A DNA stretch of 64,000 bases from Adiantum capillus-veneris (GCA_014529385.2 CM043943.1:96870355-96934354), one strand, 5' to 3'; shown: positions 23,601-34,129, counted from the first letter of the stretch. Numbers and translations: made by a program. The notes: a model not told the origin generated them from the sequence alone.

Positions 23601-24602
23601 CTCTCAAGCACATGTTCTGTGATTGGCAAGGGATAATTATCCATTATTGTTGTTGTGTTTACCTTTTTGAGGTTCACACACACACACACAAATTTCTGTT
23701 CTTTTTGGGGACAACCACAATGGGTGACACCTAATCTGTATGCTCGACTTCATAGATGAATTCGGCATCCTTCAGCTTGTCAATCTCTTCTTTGATTCGT
23801 TTAGCGAATGTGTCATTATATGTGTAAGGACGCTATTTGCTTGGTTTGGCATCTAATTTTAATAGCATTGTATGTTGGCATATCGATGGATCAACTCCCT
23901 TGAGGTCTTTGTAAGACCATGCAAACACATCTTTATACTTCTTGAGAAGCTGTGTTAGCATTTCTTCTTCTTCAGGCCCTAAATCTATTGCTATATAGAC
24001 AGGCTGAGGCTCTTTACCTGGCACATTGAGGTCAATTTGTTTTGCATTTTCCGGCCCATCGTAAGATTCCTGGTTTATTCTTTCCCTTATTAGTGGTGTC
24101 ATTATGATTTTTCTGTCTTGGATGGTGGATTTTCGATAGTGGGACGATACATCCATGTTTTCTTTTTGTGAATCCTCCTTACCTTCACTTTCTACCTCAG
24201 CAGTCCATACCTCTCGTAACGTCCATTTAAGTTCTTGGTATTTCTTTTTACGCTCCATTTTGGACCACTCTGGATCTTTTGTCTTTCCATGTTTTGATTG
24301 TTGATCTTTTCTTGAATTTGTTTCCGTTTTAGCTTTTCGTGCTTGTTTTATGTCCTCATGTGTCCTTATCCCTCAAATCTTGAGAATCTCCCTGATATTT
24401 TGTCTTTTACACAATCCTTTGCCTTGCCTAGCATTAGATAGTGCGTTTTGTCTTTTATCCTAGGCATCGGGTTTTCTCTAATCTTGTTTTTTGCTCTTTT
24501 TTTCCTATAGCGTTCCTGGTGTCTAGGGTGTTGATTTGCAAAATCATAAAACTTAATATCTATGGTTGTTTCCCTACTCTCCCTTGAGTTGTTTGAACAC
24601 TC
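20616..24602 (-). pseudogene. GE1 pol: RT, RNase H, integrase
   Basis: Continues from the protease region once the DNA transposon is removed. RT begins near 24258 (FAWSYKDLKGVDPSICQH), passes the MPFGLTNAPTTFQRLM motif and reaches the catalytic YIDD at about 23365. RNase H lies near 22400-22900 (IDASAYTIGSILAQLGDG, FFTDHQALLYLV, RADHLSRL). Two zinc-type H-H-C-C motifs follow in series (22284-22054 and about 21880-21690). The integrase core has WGIDFVGPI, MATDYLTKWAEA, VDRGTHFLN and HPQANGQAEATNK. Its C-terminal domain (21110-20616) is basic and Gln/Lys-rich. A 44-codon in-frame duplication lies in the RT. Stops at about 23835, 22056 and 21112 and frameshifts near 23320, 22660 and 21420 disable it. 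Confidence 0.85.
23049..23312 (-). repeat. 132 bp in-frame tandem duplication in GE1 RT
   Basis: Positions 23049-23180 and 23181-23312 are almost identical copies (one difference seen, GTCAGTGG versus GTCAATGG). The unit is 44 codons and repeats the GHIVSRNGIT region of RT. Confidence 0.9.
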
Positions 24603-24610
24603 GTTATCTA
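24603..24610. repeat. candidate target duplication of the DNA transposon, left (GTTATCTA)
   Basis: Pairs with GTTACTTA at 34501-34508 (6 of 8 identical, two transitions). Four extra bases (CATC) sit between this copy and the TIR. GE1 coding continues in frame across the pair (ELSN then ECSNNSRES), which supports the insertion boundaries more strongly than the duplication does. Confidence 0.45.
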
Positions 24611-24614
24611 CATC

Positions 24615-24647
24615 CATTAGGGCCAAAAACGACTAAAAAAGGGCTGT
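24615..24647 (+). repeat. left TIR of the DNA transposon
   Basis: Begins CATTAGGGCCAAAAACGACT. The reverse complement of 34468-34500 begins CATTAGGGTAAAAAACGACT. Over 33 bp I count four mismatches. Confidence 0.85.
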
Positions 24648-25054
24648 TTGTTAATCTAAGGATTAAGGAATAGTACAATATTTATTTGACACGTATACAA
24701 AAGTATGGCACTCTTGTCTCCTCTATTGTGGGTTTTGGTGGTCCTATTTTGACGGAGAACCGCTAAATGTCTTGATCATAAGGCTGAAACTGCTATATTT
24801 GGGTGCTTTCGGCGGGAGAGCTCATTAAATTTGCGGCTCAAAGTAATGAATTCTTGTCTTTTATTCTATTTTATATTTCACAAAAGCGCTGTCAAAAGAT
24901 ACGAAATCTATGTCAAAAGGCTCTCAAAACAAGGGAATTAATGACAAATCACCTACTTTTTTCAAACGTATACCTCTCTTGCTTTCTAGTTTGTGAGCGG
25001 TTTTAAGTCTTTTCGTCTATACTTTCTTTCTTCTTCTCTAATCTTTGAGTTTCC
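24648..25054 (+). promoter_or_regulatory. subterminal and upstream region of gene A
   Basis: About 0.4 kb with no ORF between the left TIR and the gene A start. No clear TATA box or repeat array seen. Confidence 0.35.
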
Positions 25055-26311
25055 ATGGCGTCTTTTGCATGTCGCCCTTCACATAACATAACTTCTTGTG
25101 ACTTTCATAACATTAGAGAGGATGGTCTTTGGAAGCCCATATATTTTCGTGTGAATGACTGGGTAACAATGCTTCCTTCATGCAAAGGTGTACACAGAGT
25201 GAAGAGAACTAAACACGATAAAGTAAAAAACCATTGGAAAGGTCGTATTCTTGCTTTCAAACTGACCGACAATGGCTGGCTAGCTAAGGTTTAACATGTG
25301 TACATGGCCAAGGATATGGTGTTAGACTGGGAAGAACATGCCACACTGCATTCTTACTGTAAGTACAAAAAGAACTATTTGATACAGTGATTTTTTTTCA
25401 TTATCCCATTGTTTTTCTCATTTTTTGATTCCATTCCAGATATATTTCCTTCAAAAACTGTGGAATGGCAGCCTGTGGAGAGTCTAAGTGGGACGTTCAA
25501 AGCAATGCATAAAGGGATTGCAGATGCTATGTATGCTGACAAGCCACCTTCCTTTTACAAAACAATGGATTTGTTTGTCTATTTTGCAGAATAAAAAGTT
25601 CCATCACGAGAAGGTGCATATGGAGAACTACATCAGTGACCCATTCCCACCATAAGTTCACTTGACTAGGAAGCTCCTGATGCATGTACTATATCAAGCT
25701 TTAAATCCAAGATCAAAGAAGACATCCTTAAAGCTATGTCTCCGGGAAAGATATCAAGAAGGATTAAAGTTCAATGGTTCTTTCCTTTACATGTCTTTGT
25801 GGCATGTTTCAAAACAATGGACTTGCAGAGGACAAAGACGATGTGGCTTAATAGAAGACTTCCTATGACTGAACTGGATAATGTTCTTGGAGACGGATGG
25901 AGCACCAAAGAAACTTTCCATATTGGTGACAATATTAGTTGTAGAGTAAGCCCAAATTCTATGTCTATCTCATATCAACTATGTCGTCAATCATTAGTTC
26001 TTGGCTACAACTATAGGAGATGGAGAAGCAAATTAGGTAGCTGGGTTCCTCTGGACTCTGAGGAAAATTGTCCAGAGTTTGAACTAAAGGTCACAATCCA
26101 TCCACACACCGAGTATAGAAGCCTGATAGTAACAAAAAATTGGAGACTAAATGATGTTAGAGAATCTCTTGAGTTTCTTGATGAAACATCTCCCGAGTAT
26201 AGATTCAAAGTGGATGAAATTGTGGTGAGCACAAGGATGGAGAATTCAACCTCTTGCATCACATGCCTTCCCCCAAAAAGAGTTGTATTTGAGCCACTTG
26301 CAAGGACTTGA
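25055..26311 (+). pseudogene. transposon gene A: BAH-like domain protein
   Basis: Starts at ATG 25055 in good context (TTCCATGGCG). Exon 1 runs 25055-25358, donor ACT|GTAAGT; an 81 bp intron ends ATTCCAG and exon 2 begins at 25440 in phase. The joined N-terminal region reads VNDWVTMLPS, HWKGRILAF, then LHSYYIFPSKTVEWQPVESL and SGTFKA. That is the end pattern of a bromo-adjacent homology (BAH) domain (F.S...d..PVESI.GK..V). BAH domains bind nucleosomes or modified histone tails. The C-terminal half (VQWFFPLHVFVACF ... NCPEFELKVTIHPH ... EYRFKVDEIVVS) is unrecognised; a beta-grasp fold is a guess. An in-frame TAA at 25292 interrupts the BAH region, and stops or an unrecognised intron/frameshift lie at 25592-25669. 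Confidence 0.6.
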
Positions 26312-26540
26312 AAAAACAAGTTCAATATTGTAATCATTTTGCAAATATATTTATCTTTTCTCTACCTTATTGTGAACATTACTTATGTTGTTTTAAACTT
26401 ACATGACATCATGATACACATTTAAGAATCGATGGTTGGTTTTAAGTATTTGAAGTACAAAATTATGAATCACCAAAGGGTATATATATATGTTCATATG
26501 GACAAAATGAACAAAAGTGTACATAGCTTTTGTGGAGTAA
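26312..26540. terminator. convergent 3' flank of genes A and B
   Basis: A 229 bp A/T-rich spacer between the two stop codons; presumably holds both poly(A) regions. No discrete element identified. Confidence 0.3.
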
Positions 26541-28810
26541 TCAATCATGAAATTCCACTTTTCTTTTTGCCGGAGAGGATTCTGCATTCTCAGAGACCCT
26601 TTTCCTTTTGTGTTCAAAAGGGGGTGAAAGTTCAGGAGTGGGTGGTGGTGGTGACTTGGTAGGGGTTGGTGCTTTGGGCCCCTCAGGGCTTGGCACGGGT
26701 GACTTGGCAGGGGTTGGTGCTTTGGGCTCCTGAGGACTGGCTAGCTTGGGTGATTTGGAAACCTTCTTTGGCAACATGAATGGTAGCTTGAAAGGTGAGC
26801 TAGGTGCCTCCCCCTTACTGTTCTTAAGTGTACAACGCTTTTGAACCTTGAATTTCAATGGTGAGTGGAATGGATGGCGCTTTGTATCTGCTCTTTTTTT
26901 TGCAGGGCTCTTAGTGGGACTCTTCCCCTTGGTAGTCTTCTTGGTGGGACTCTTCCCCTTGGTAGGGATCTTCTTTTTGGTAGGACTCTTCCCCTTGGCA
27001 GGGATCTTCTTCTTCATGGGACTCTTCCCCTTGATAGGACTCTTCTTGTCATCCTTTTTCTTTGTATGGATCTTATTTGCAGGACTTTTCTTCTTCTGAT
27101 CCATTTTCTTTGCATCCAAACCTTTGGTGTCTCTACCTTTATTTGGTGGCAAAGGAGATTCTGGATCATTTGGATTTATTGATCTTTCCAAAACCATAGA
27201 AACAACCTTCTCTCTCACCCACGTTACCCAAGACTCTGGATAGTCATGCAACTGAAAAAAGTAGAAAAAGGAACTAAAGGACATGAGTACATACATACAT
27301 AAAACATCAAAATAAATACATGATCCACACTTACAGTGAGTGTAGTCATCCGGCACCTTGACTCAAGATATCTCTATGCATTTGCAAGCACCCTCCACCC
27401 ACAAGATGTTGAGTCTATCTGTAAAGGAACTTTTTGATTGTAGTACTTGAAAGATTCTATATTGTAATCCTTATTTGTGGTACTTAGGTGACCAACAATA
27501 AGTTTGGCAGCACTGCAAGAAGACATTGAATCAAAAAGCTACTAATAGAAAACAATGGGCCATCATCAAGCATAGATTATGCTTCATACTTACAGTATAC
27601 TTTTCCCATGGATACTTGACAATGAATTCATAAATATAATATCTTTCTCCAAAAGATTGAATATAATAAGACTCCAATGTCCTCTACAAAATAAAAAAAA
27701 ATTAGCTAAGAATAACACAAAATGTTAAAAATAACATGTAAGGAGTTAAGATTTACCCTTCAACATAGGGGTATAATATGTAATTGCAGGTTAGCATGTT
27801 AAAATCATCAAAAAAACTTGAAAGGGTTCCTTGCTTGTTAAAAAGGCACTATGTCACTAGAGGGTCAAGTATGGAAATTTGCATAGCTAGAGCCTCTGGA
27901 AGATCCCTCATAAGACACCTAGAAAAGAAAACACAAGCCCCAATGAGCCCCTTGTGCCTAGACGCCTTGCACATGCACTAATAATTAGCAAAGGAGAAAC
28001 ACATACCTGAGACAGATATAGAGCATAGTGTCACCAAGCTCAATGTTGGGATTTACAAGCATACTTGTGTCTTGTGGGAATATGTCCAAATACGCCTCAG
28101 TATCTCCAAACAAGGAGACATCCACCACCATTTGGCCTGTGACTTTTTCATAAAGAAGAGAGTTGGATGCTCTTAAAATTTCAGCTTGCTCTTTAAGGAT
28201 AGCATCCTCTGATATCATGTCTTGCTCCCTCTCAACTTCCTTTCCTGCTTTGATATCCTGGGCCTTTCTTGTCTGGTACTCATGTGTAACATCCTCAATG
28301 ACAACCCCAGAATCTTTGTGCTGCCTGGAAGGAGGGATGTTTAAAATTTGGAAGATCCTCACTAGGAATGAGCTCAAGAGCCTTATCAAACTTGTACCTT
28401 AGCCTTGACACAAGCACAAAATCTTTGCTCATAAGTGTGACCCTGTGAGCAAATGCAGCTGCAATGTAGCTATCGTTCATAAAGTCTATGAGAAAATCCT
28501 CAGCATCTTCCTGAAGGCACATCACAGCTTGAGATTGCCACCTTACTGAGACAAAAGTTTTGATATTCATCATGCTTACAAGTCTATCTGATATCATGAA
28601 AGAGAGCTTTGGAATCAGTAGACAGGTAGACTTTTGTGCTTTTCTTATTTCTCTTAGGGATTTCACCTGATAATTCAATCTTTTTCTAGCATTAGGCCTC
28701 AGACGAGGTAGTGGAGGGGGTGCTTTCTCTGCATCTTTCTCAACATCATCTATTTTTGGATCAGTTGGGGCTTGGTAGACCTTCCTTGCAGTCTGCTTAG
28801 TCCTCGCCAT
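26541..28810 (-). pseudogene. transposon gene B: CENH3-like histone fused to a Ulp1-like region and an H1-like tail
   Basis: Six exons with good GT-AG sites and consistent phase: 28810-28398, 28324-28007, 27918-27757, 27681-27601, 27512-27335 and 27251-26541, about 620 codons. Exon 1 (137 codons) is a full histone H3-like domain: N-terminus MARTKQTARK, then LREIRKAQKST, LLIPKLSF, RWQSQAV, LQEDAEDFL and RVTLMSKDF. LLIP, the Trp, AEDFL and RVTLMxKDF, plus a lengthened loop 1, resemble plant CENH3 more than canonical H3. Canonical S10 and the K27 region are absent. Exons 2-5 are unassigned except VPLQIDSTSCGWRVL, which resembles the Gln-Cys motif of Ulp1/C48 proteases; no clear HW motif is visible. 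Exon 6 has about seven SPxK-type repeats (KGKSPTKKK), as in histone H1 tails. TAG stops at 27849-27851 and 27374-27376 interrupt it. Confidence 0.82.
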
Positions 28811-28828
28811 TTGGGTAAAAAAACATAG

Positions 28829-29271
28829 CACCACGCGATAGACACTTCACCCACAACCTGCAAGATGTACCTATTGCGCTGTGTGTGAAGAGAATGGTAT
28901 TGGGGAGGGACAGCAACACGACACGATAGAAGGGTGACCCACGCTCTGGAGTATGTCCTTATCGCGTCGTATGTGAACATCGGAACTTCCAAATAAAACA
29001 AACAAAACGAACTGTATGACACGATAGAGGGCACACCCACACCCTAGAACATCACCGTATCGCGTCGTATGCAAGCTTTGGAAATTTTTAGTAAGCCGAG
29101 CAAAAAGACCGGCACGACGCGATAAGGGGCTCACCGAGACTTTGCAACATGCCCGTATCGCATCATATGGGATGCTTAGACTTTTTCAATAAACCAAGAA
29201 ATAAGACCTTCATGATGCGATAGAAGGTGCACCCACATGCCCAAACACATCCAGGTCGCGTCGTTTGAGAA
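28829..29271. repeat. inverted-repeat units U1-U5, upstream of gene B
   Basis: Five units starting near 28829, 28915, 29013, 29112 and 29212 (86-100 bp apart). Each has a left arm close to CACGACGCGATAG, about 35 bp of variable sequence, then a right arm close to TATCGCGTCGTATG. The arms are near reverse complements. They lie between the minus-strand TATA-like box (29440-29448) and the gene B ATG, so they should fall in its 5' UTR. Confidence 0.82.
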
Positions 29272-29439
29272 GAGGCTTGGCTTAGTGGACAAAGGCACAA
29301 CTTAGCTTGGCTTAGTGGACGGTTACACACAGCGCAAAAGAATGCAGAAAGTGCGGATGGGTCGAAGTGCAGGTAGTGGAGGAAGAAACGACGCGAATGT
29401 GGAGTATGGGAGAAATAAAAAAATGAGCACATGATAACG

Positions 29440-29549
29440 CTTTAAATACATACGACAATCCGTACGACGACTGTTGTATGCAGGCCACGTGGCACGTATG
29501 CATGGCTGACACGTGTCAATAACGGTCATATTTTGGATCCTATATAAAG
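29440..29549. promoter_or_regulatory. bidirectional core promoter of genes B and C
   Basis: TATATAAAG on the plus strand at 29541-29549 faces gene C. TATTTAAAG on the minus strand at 29440-29448 faces gene B. Between them lie two palindromic CACGTG G-boxes, CCACGTGG (29485-29492) and GACACGTGTC (29508-29517), known plant bZIP/bHLH sites. The geometry implies long leaders of roughly 0.5-0.6 kb carrying the repeat units on both sides. Confidence 0.65.
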
Positions 29550-29588
29550 CTTGGTCTCGAATGTTCTTAATGTTGCACGTTTACTTGT

Positions 29589-29932
29589 CCCATACGACAC
29601 AAGTTATTACTAGTTTTTGTGTACTAGTCCTCTCGTCCCGCACGACGCGCCTGTTCGCATTTGCACACTGGTGGTCCATCCTCTATCGCGTCGTTCGGGG
29701 TTCTTGTTGTCCGCTTTGGTGTGGCTTCGTCCCGCACGACGCGCAGGTAGGCAGTTGCATAGCCAGGGTCCAGCGTATATCGCGTGGTTCGGGTTTCTCA
29801 TTGGCACTGGTACTCATTTGTAAACGTTGGGGTCAGCCTCTATAGCGTGGTTCGAGTTTCTCATTGGCACCGACACGACGCGATACAAGCAAGTTGCTAG
29901 TCTTGGAACCCACCCCTATTGCTTCGTGCTAG
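29589..29932. repeat. inverted-repeat units U6-U9, upstream of gene C
   Basis: Further copies of the same unit, starting near 29639, 29732, 29807 (degenerate, left arm lost) and 29871, with a partial copy near 29589. Cores are CGCACGACGCG on the left and CTATCGCGTCGTTCGG on the right. They lie downstream of the plus-strand TATA box and before the gene C start. Confidence 0.78.
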
Positions 29933-30054
29933 TGAGGTTCTGAGACCCAATGTCGGGCGCTCTGTTCTCAGTTTAGCCCTCCCCCTCATCGCTCTATATC
30001 GCTAAGGGCGTATTTTCCGACCTAGTAGCTTCACCTGTCGACTTTTCCTCTACC

Positions 30055-31624
30055 ATGAACGAAGGCCGGGAGGAGATTTTGGAGGAGAGTCCAAGTGAGA
30101 AACTATTGGTGGCTGTGATGGATGGTGGTGACATGGAGGTGTACACCAAAGCATATGAAATATTCAACCCTGTGTTTGATCTTGCAACTTTGTTAGACCA
30201 TTTGAAGGACTTCTTGGCAGAAGAATTCGAATTCAAAGAGTTTGAAGAGGCAGTTGAAGGCAACTGTTTGGTTTTAGATGGCAAGACTTATTGTCATCTA
30301 ACCGAATATACTACAAACTCAATTGAGAAAAGCGAAGTAACGAGGAGGTTTGGAAGATTTTCTAAGTAGACTTCCTTTGTTTGTCCACCTACCATTTCTT
30401 GTCAATTACATTTAAAGCCTTGTAACCTTGTTCCAAAAGAAGTTGCTGTTCTTTTCTTTTTTTTCCTTAAAGTTGACATGCAAGGCAAAGCTGATGAAGT
30501 GAAAGATACAGATGAGGAAACAAATAAAAATGTTTCCACAGTTTTGCAGCTTGAGAAAAGTGAAATTCTAGAAGAGGAGGAAGTTGATGTTGCAGGTGAG
30601 TGCAAATTTTGATGTGGCTCAATTTAGAGCTAGTACTGTCATTGATGAGCCAACAGATGAGGTAGAGGTATCTAAAGCTTCCCTTACTATTCCAAACCTT
30701 CCCTACTTCTATATCAATGGGAAAGAGTATATCCCTCTCCATCATATCCAGTGTCTGCTTAATATGAGGGAGGACTACGGTATTGCAACCCTTTCTGAAG
30801 CTTCTGAGGTGGCCAAAGATTTTAGTGACACAGAAGAAGAGTCAAAAGAGGAGTTTTTGGCACTTGATCTTCAGACATCCAATAAAGATTTTTTGCCTGC
30901 TCCTGATGCACTTGCTCTATGCATGAGAAGAGTGGAAGAGGAAAAACCTTCCCTCAAAGATGAGGATTTTGAGAAGAGGCTTGTTGAGCTTGGCATCCAA
31001 TCTTTTGGCAAACACTTTAAGCTGAAAAAAATTGGAAAGGAAGTTGACATAAGAGTGATGACTGGATCATGAAATCTCCTTCAAGAGAAAGTCATTGCCG
31101 AAGATGAGTTGCAAAAGGTGATCTCCCTTCTGAAATCTTTCTTTTTTTTCAAGTTTGTTTTAATTACTCGTTGTCTTGTTTTGCAGATTGAACTCCTTGA
31201 CAAAAACAATTTTCTTGGGAGAGCTAAAGGCTCGAGAGGGAAAGCAATAGAGGGCTCTTCAAGAAGGGATGCCTCCTCTCTCATGCACTACATGCCTACA
31301 TTGGATAGTGCCACCTTCTGTGCTTTCCACATGCAGTATTCTGAAGATCCTGAGTTGCCAATGTTTGCACTGAAGATATTGTCACGGTTTTTAGGGTACA
31401 CTCCCCTTCAAATTAATGCAAACAAGATCATGCTACTTGAGAAAGCAGCAGCACTTCGAATGTTTGGATATGTTGCAGGATTCAATGCCTCAAGAGCAGG
31501 ATACTTTCTTTGCTACTCTAGCTATGCAGCAGCAACTGAGGAGACAAATGTCAACCTTCTTGGGGGCTATAAAAGAAGAAAGTTTTTGAGATACAGGGGT
31601 GACATGCCTAGAGATATAAAATAA
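30055..31624 (+). pseudogene. transposon gene C: acidic protein of unknown function
   Basis: Spliced plus-strand gene divergent from gene B. Exon 1 starts ATG 30055 (MNEGREEILEESPSEKL) and probably ends at GAA|GTAACG near 30345. Then come a Glu/Asp-rich exon (about 30470-30595, ending GCAG|GTGAGT), a long exon (about 30600-31112, with IPNLPYFYINGKEYIPLHH and a very acidic middle) and a last exon 31187-31624 after the acceptor TTTTGCAG. The last part reads RFLGYTPLQINANKIMLLEK and ends GDMPRDIK. I do not recognise a family. Strong net negative charge beside a histone gene makes a histone-binding role imaginable but unproven. Phase does not close at the first two junctions and a TGA interrupts at about 31070, so it is damaged or my exon model is incomplete. 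Confidence 0.6.
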
Positions 31625-31712
31625 ATCAAAAACTGATGTAAATTTGATAATTTTTCGCACCAAAATATCTTTTTTGAATTTGGATCTCTTTAGAAAGATT
31701 CAGTACAAAGTT

Positions 31713-34129
31713 TCAAAGTGAAGCATTAATTTCCATCTGTGGTTGAGCAGCATGGTTGTTTGATCTCATCCGTTGTAATTGCCTCCTATAGAACCAATTG
31801 AATAATTCCTTTAGTGCATTGCTCCTTCTTTGTCCACCTCCCTTTCTCGTACATTTGAAAAAAGAAGTCCTCGCTTGATAGTGAGATTTTTCCATTCCCT
31901 GAGTATTCCATGTTGCAAGGGGTCCTTGTTTTGCAAAATATGGTCCATGCAGGTACATAATATGCTAAAAATTAAAAAAAAGTTAGTTAAACTCAATAGG
32001 ATGCAAAGTAAAATACTATCTAGACTTTAGAAAGTAATTGAATACTCACCAAGTAATATGTGATGTCTTTTGCTCCCCAAGCATCTGTAATAGTAGTTAT
32101 TATTTAAGCTTTATTGTCTTTTTAAAGTCATCTGCATAAGTAGCAGAGCTAACTTGTTGTCTCAAAACTTTCAAAAAATTATTGAGCTTCTTCCACACTT
32201 CCATGAGTTTGTTGGCTACATTTGGTCTACTTTTGACATTGGTTGTTATAACACAAAGATCCTCCTAGCAGTTCCACATAGCATCAACTTGTTTGTTGTC
32301 ATGGTTACTCAAAAATCTTCTGGCTTTTGCTCCACCCATTGAAACATCTTGCAAAACATCACCGGTTCCTTTTGAAAGAGTGGGATCTTTTTTTAGATGC
32401 ACTTGACCACCATGAAAACCCATTTGAGAGAGAAAAGCCTCGCATTTTTCTATGCACTCGTCTGCAAGTTTAGTTGGCTTAATAGAATATGCATAGTCAA
32501 GATGGAGTCGAAGCAATTTGTCCAAGATTCTAATCTCTGCATGCATTGTGCATATATGTACATTTTTTAAATCTATTCTTACAATTGGATCCCAAATCAT
32601 AGAAGACGATGGGTAGTCGATGACGTTAACACTATTCCTCGATGGTGCTTTTCCAACCTCGTGTTCTGCAAGCCATCCTTTTATTCCAGTGCTTGCCATG
32701 CAATATAGACATGGATACTTGGTATTGGCACCTCCATATACACCAAACATGCACTTTAATGCTTTAGGTCGGCACTCAAGTGCCATTCTACAAAAAAGTC
32801 ACCCATGCCATCTACACAGAGTTTTTCACCTGCATTTTTGTCCTGTATAACAGAAGGGATATCGGTCTGCAAAAACAGCCATTTCAATGTGCCCTGATTT
32901 TCTACTGGTATTTGAGCTGCTCTGATCCACCAAAGTTCCATTTCTGATTGAGTTTTATGGTATGGGGAATCAAGATTACCCTAGCTATAGTCCAATGCTC
33001 TATTCATAAGGGATATGGATACTCTTTCCATTTTTTGACATTTTTGAATTTGAGCTTCATCCAATTTCAGAACAAATATAAGTTTTCCTTCACAATCTAC
33101 TTCTTGCATATTTTAGTATCTCACCATAGCAGATTGAACATTTTTTATACTCGTCCAAATGTTATTAAAAGCATTATACTCAAAAGAAGATTTTTTTTTC
33201 TGTTTTTCATATGGTATCGTTCCTTCTATATGATAGTACTCTCCAAAATGTTCGGGTATTTCTTCGTTTAATAGAGTCCTAACTTTCCCAACATTGTGAG
33301 GCCTAGGCAACCCAAAAGCTTTAATCTATTAATACTTTAAAACCTGAAACCAGGTTTTAGAGATACCCGTGTAACCCCTTCTACTCACCCCCACTGTGTC
33401 ACAAACTTCTTGCATTTGAGAAGGTTGGACTAGTAAACCCATATCTTTCAGTAAACTTTGAAATACCAATTTTTTCTGAGTTTGATTTTTAGGAAGTTTC
33501 AAAAGTTTAAGAATATCACTTTTGTTCATTACCTCATTCAAAAATCTCACCCTTTCTTGAACATTGGACATATCAAATCCTAAAAGACAAGTCACATGTT
33601 CTCTAGTAATCTTTAATCTTTTTTTTCTTTGTCCAGAACCTTTTGTTAAGTTTACTACATCTCTCATTTGTTTTACTCGTGCTCTTAATCCTATTGGAGT
33701 TTCTTTTAAAGTCCAAAGCTGGTGATTTTCTTGTTTTAGAGATGCTATTTGGTTTTTAAGTTCTAAAATTCTTATTGCATTTGAAGACAAAACAGTTTTG
33801 AGATATTGAATGTAATGTGTATGATCAATGTGTAAATGAGATAACCTAGCACTATATCCTAGTAAGCCATCAACCCCATCACCAACAAATCTCATCAAGT
33901 CATGAGGTGTGTGAAAAGATGGATACCTTCCAATGCTAGGATCTGGTGGATACAAGCTCCCATCTATCCATATATCAATGTGTTTCTTTCCCTTGTTGCA
34001 AAGTTGTTGTGATTTATTTGTAGTTGTAACTGGTCTTTGATAGACACTCCGCGTAGTAGCATATTCCTGGCTTAGCTTAATGTTCAAGTGAAACTTGCGG
34101 TTATCACTAATGGAAGATGTATTAGTCAT
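31713..34129 (-). pseudogene. transposon gene D: DDE-type transposase relic
   Basis: Exon 1 runs 34129 (ATG, MTNTSSISDNRKFHLN) to 32050, donor TTG|GTGAGT; exon 2 runs 31964-31713 after the acceptor TTTTTAG. N-terminal part: a coiled-coil-like stretch (ELKNQIASLKQENHQLW) and a basic segment. Catalytic candidates are LKLDEAQI (first Asp, about 33060), SADLKALK followed by GGANTKYPCLYC (second Asp with a CxxC, about 32780-32700) and GMEKSH in exon 2 (Glu). The D...D-CxxC...E order and the closing FNWFYRR suit an RNase H-fold transposase. Broken by stops near 33328 (TAA TAG in tandem), 33112, 32965 and 32270, a one-base frameshift near 32762 and another near 32105. It ends 89 bp from the end of gene C. 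Confidence 0.68.

Noticed and set aside
26848..27182. Plus-strand frames that look like a membrane protein with repeated Leu/Phe/Gly stretches
   Set aside because: They are the antisense of the Lys/Ser/Pro repeats of gene B, which has splice sites and a fitting phase; hydrophobicity is a by-product of complementing AAG codons.
28398..28810. Host canonical histone H3 gene
   Set aside because: The fold region departs from H3 at many near-invariant sites and the exon is spliced to non-histone exons inside a TIR-bounded element.
28829..29932. CRISPR-like array
   Set aside because: Units are diverged inverted repeats in a eukaryotic promoter, the repeat is not constant and there are no cas genes.
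26312..34129. Stops in genes A-D as sites of U-to-C RNA editing
   Set aside because: All stops can be derived from Gln or Arg codons by C to T, but that is true of every stop codon. Nuclear decay by methylcytosine deamination plus frameshifts explains them better.
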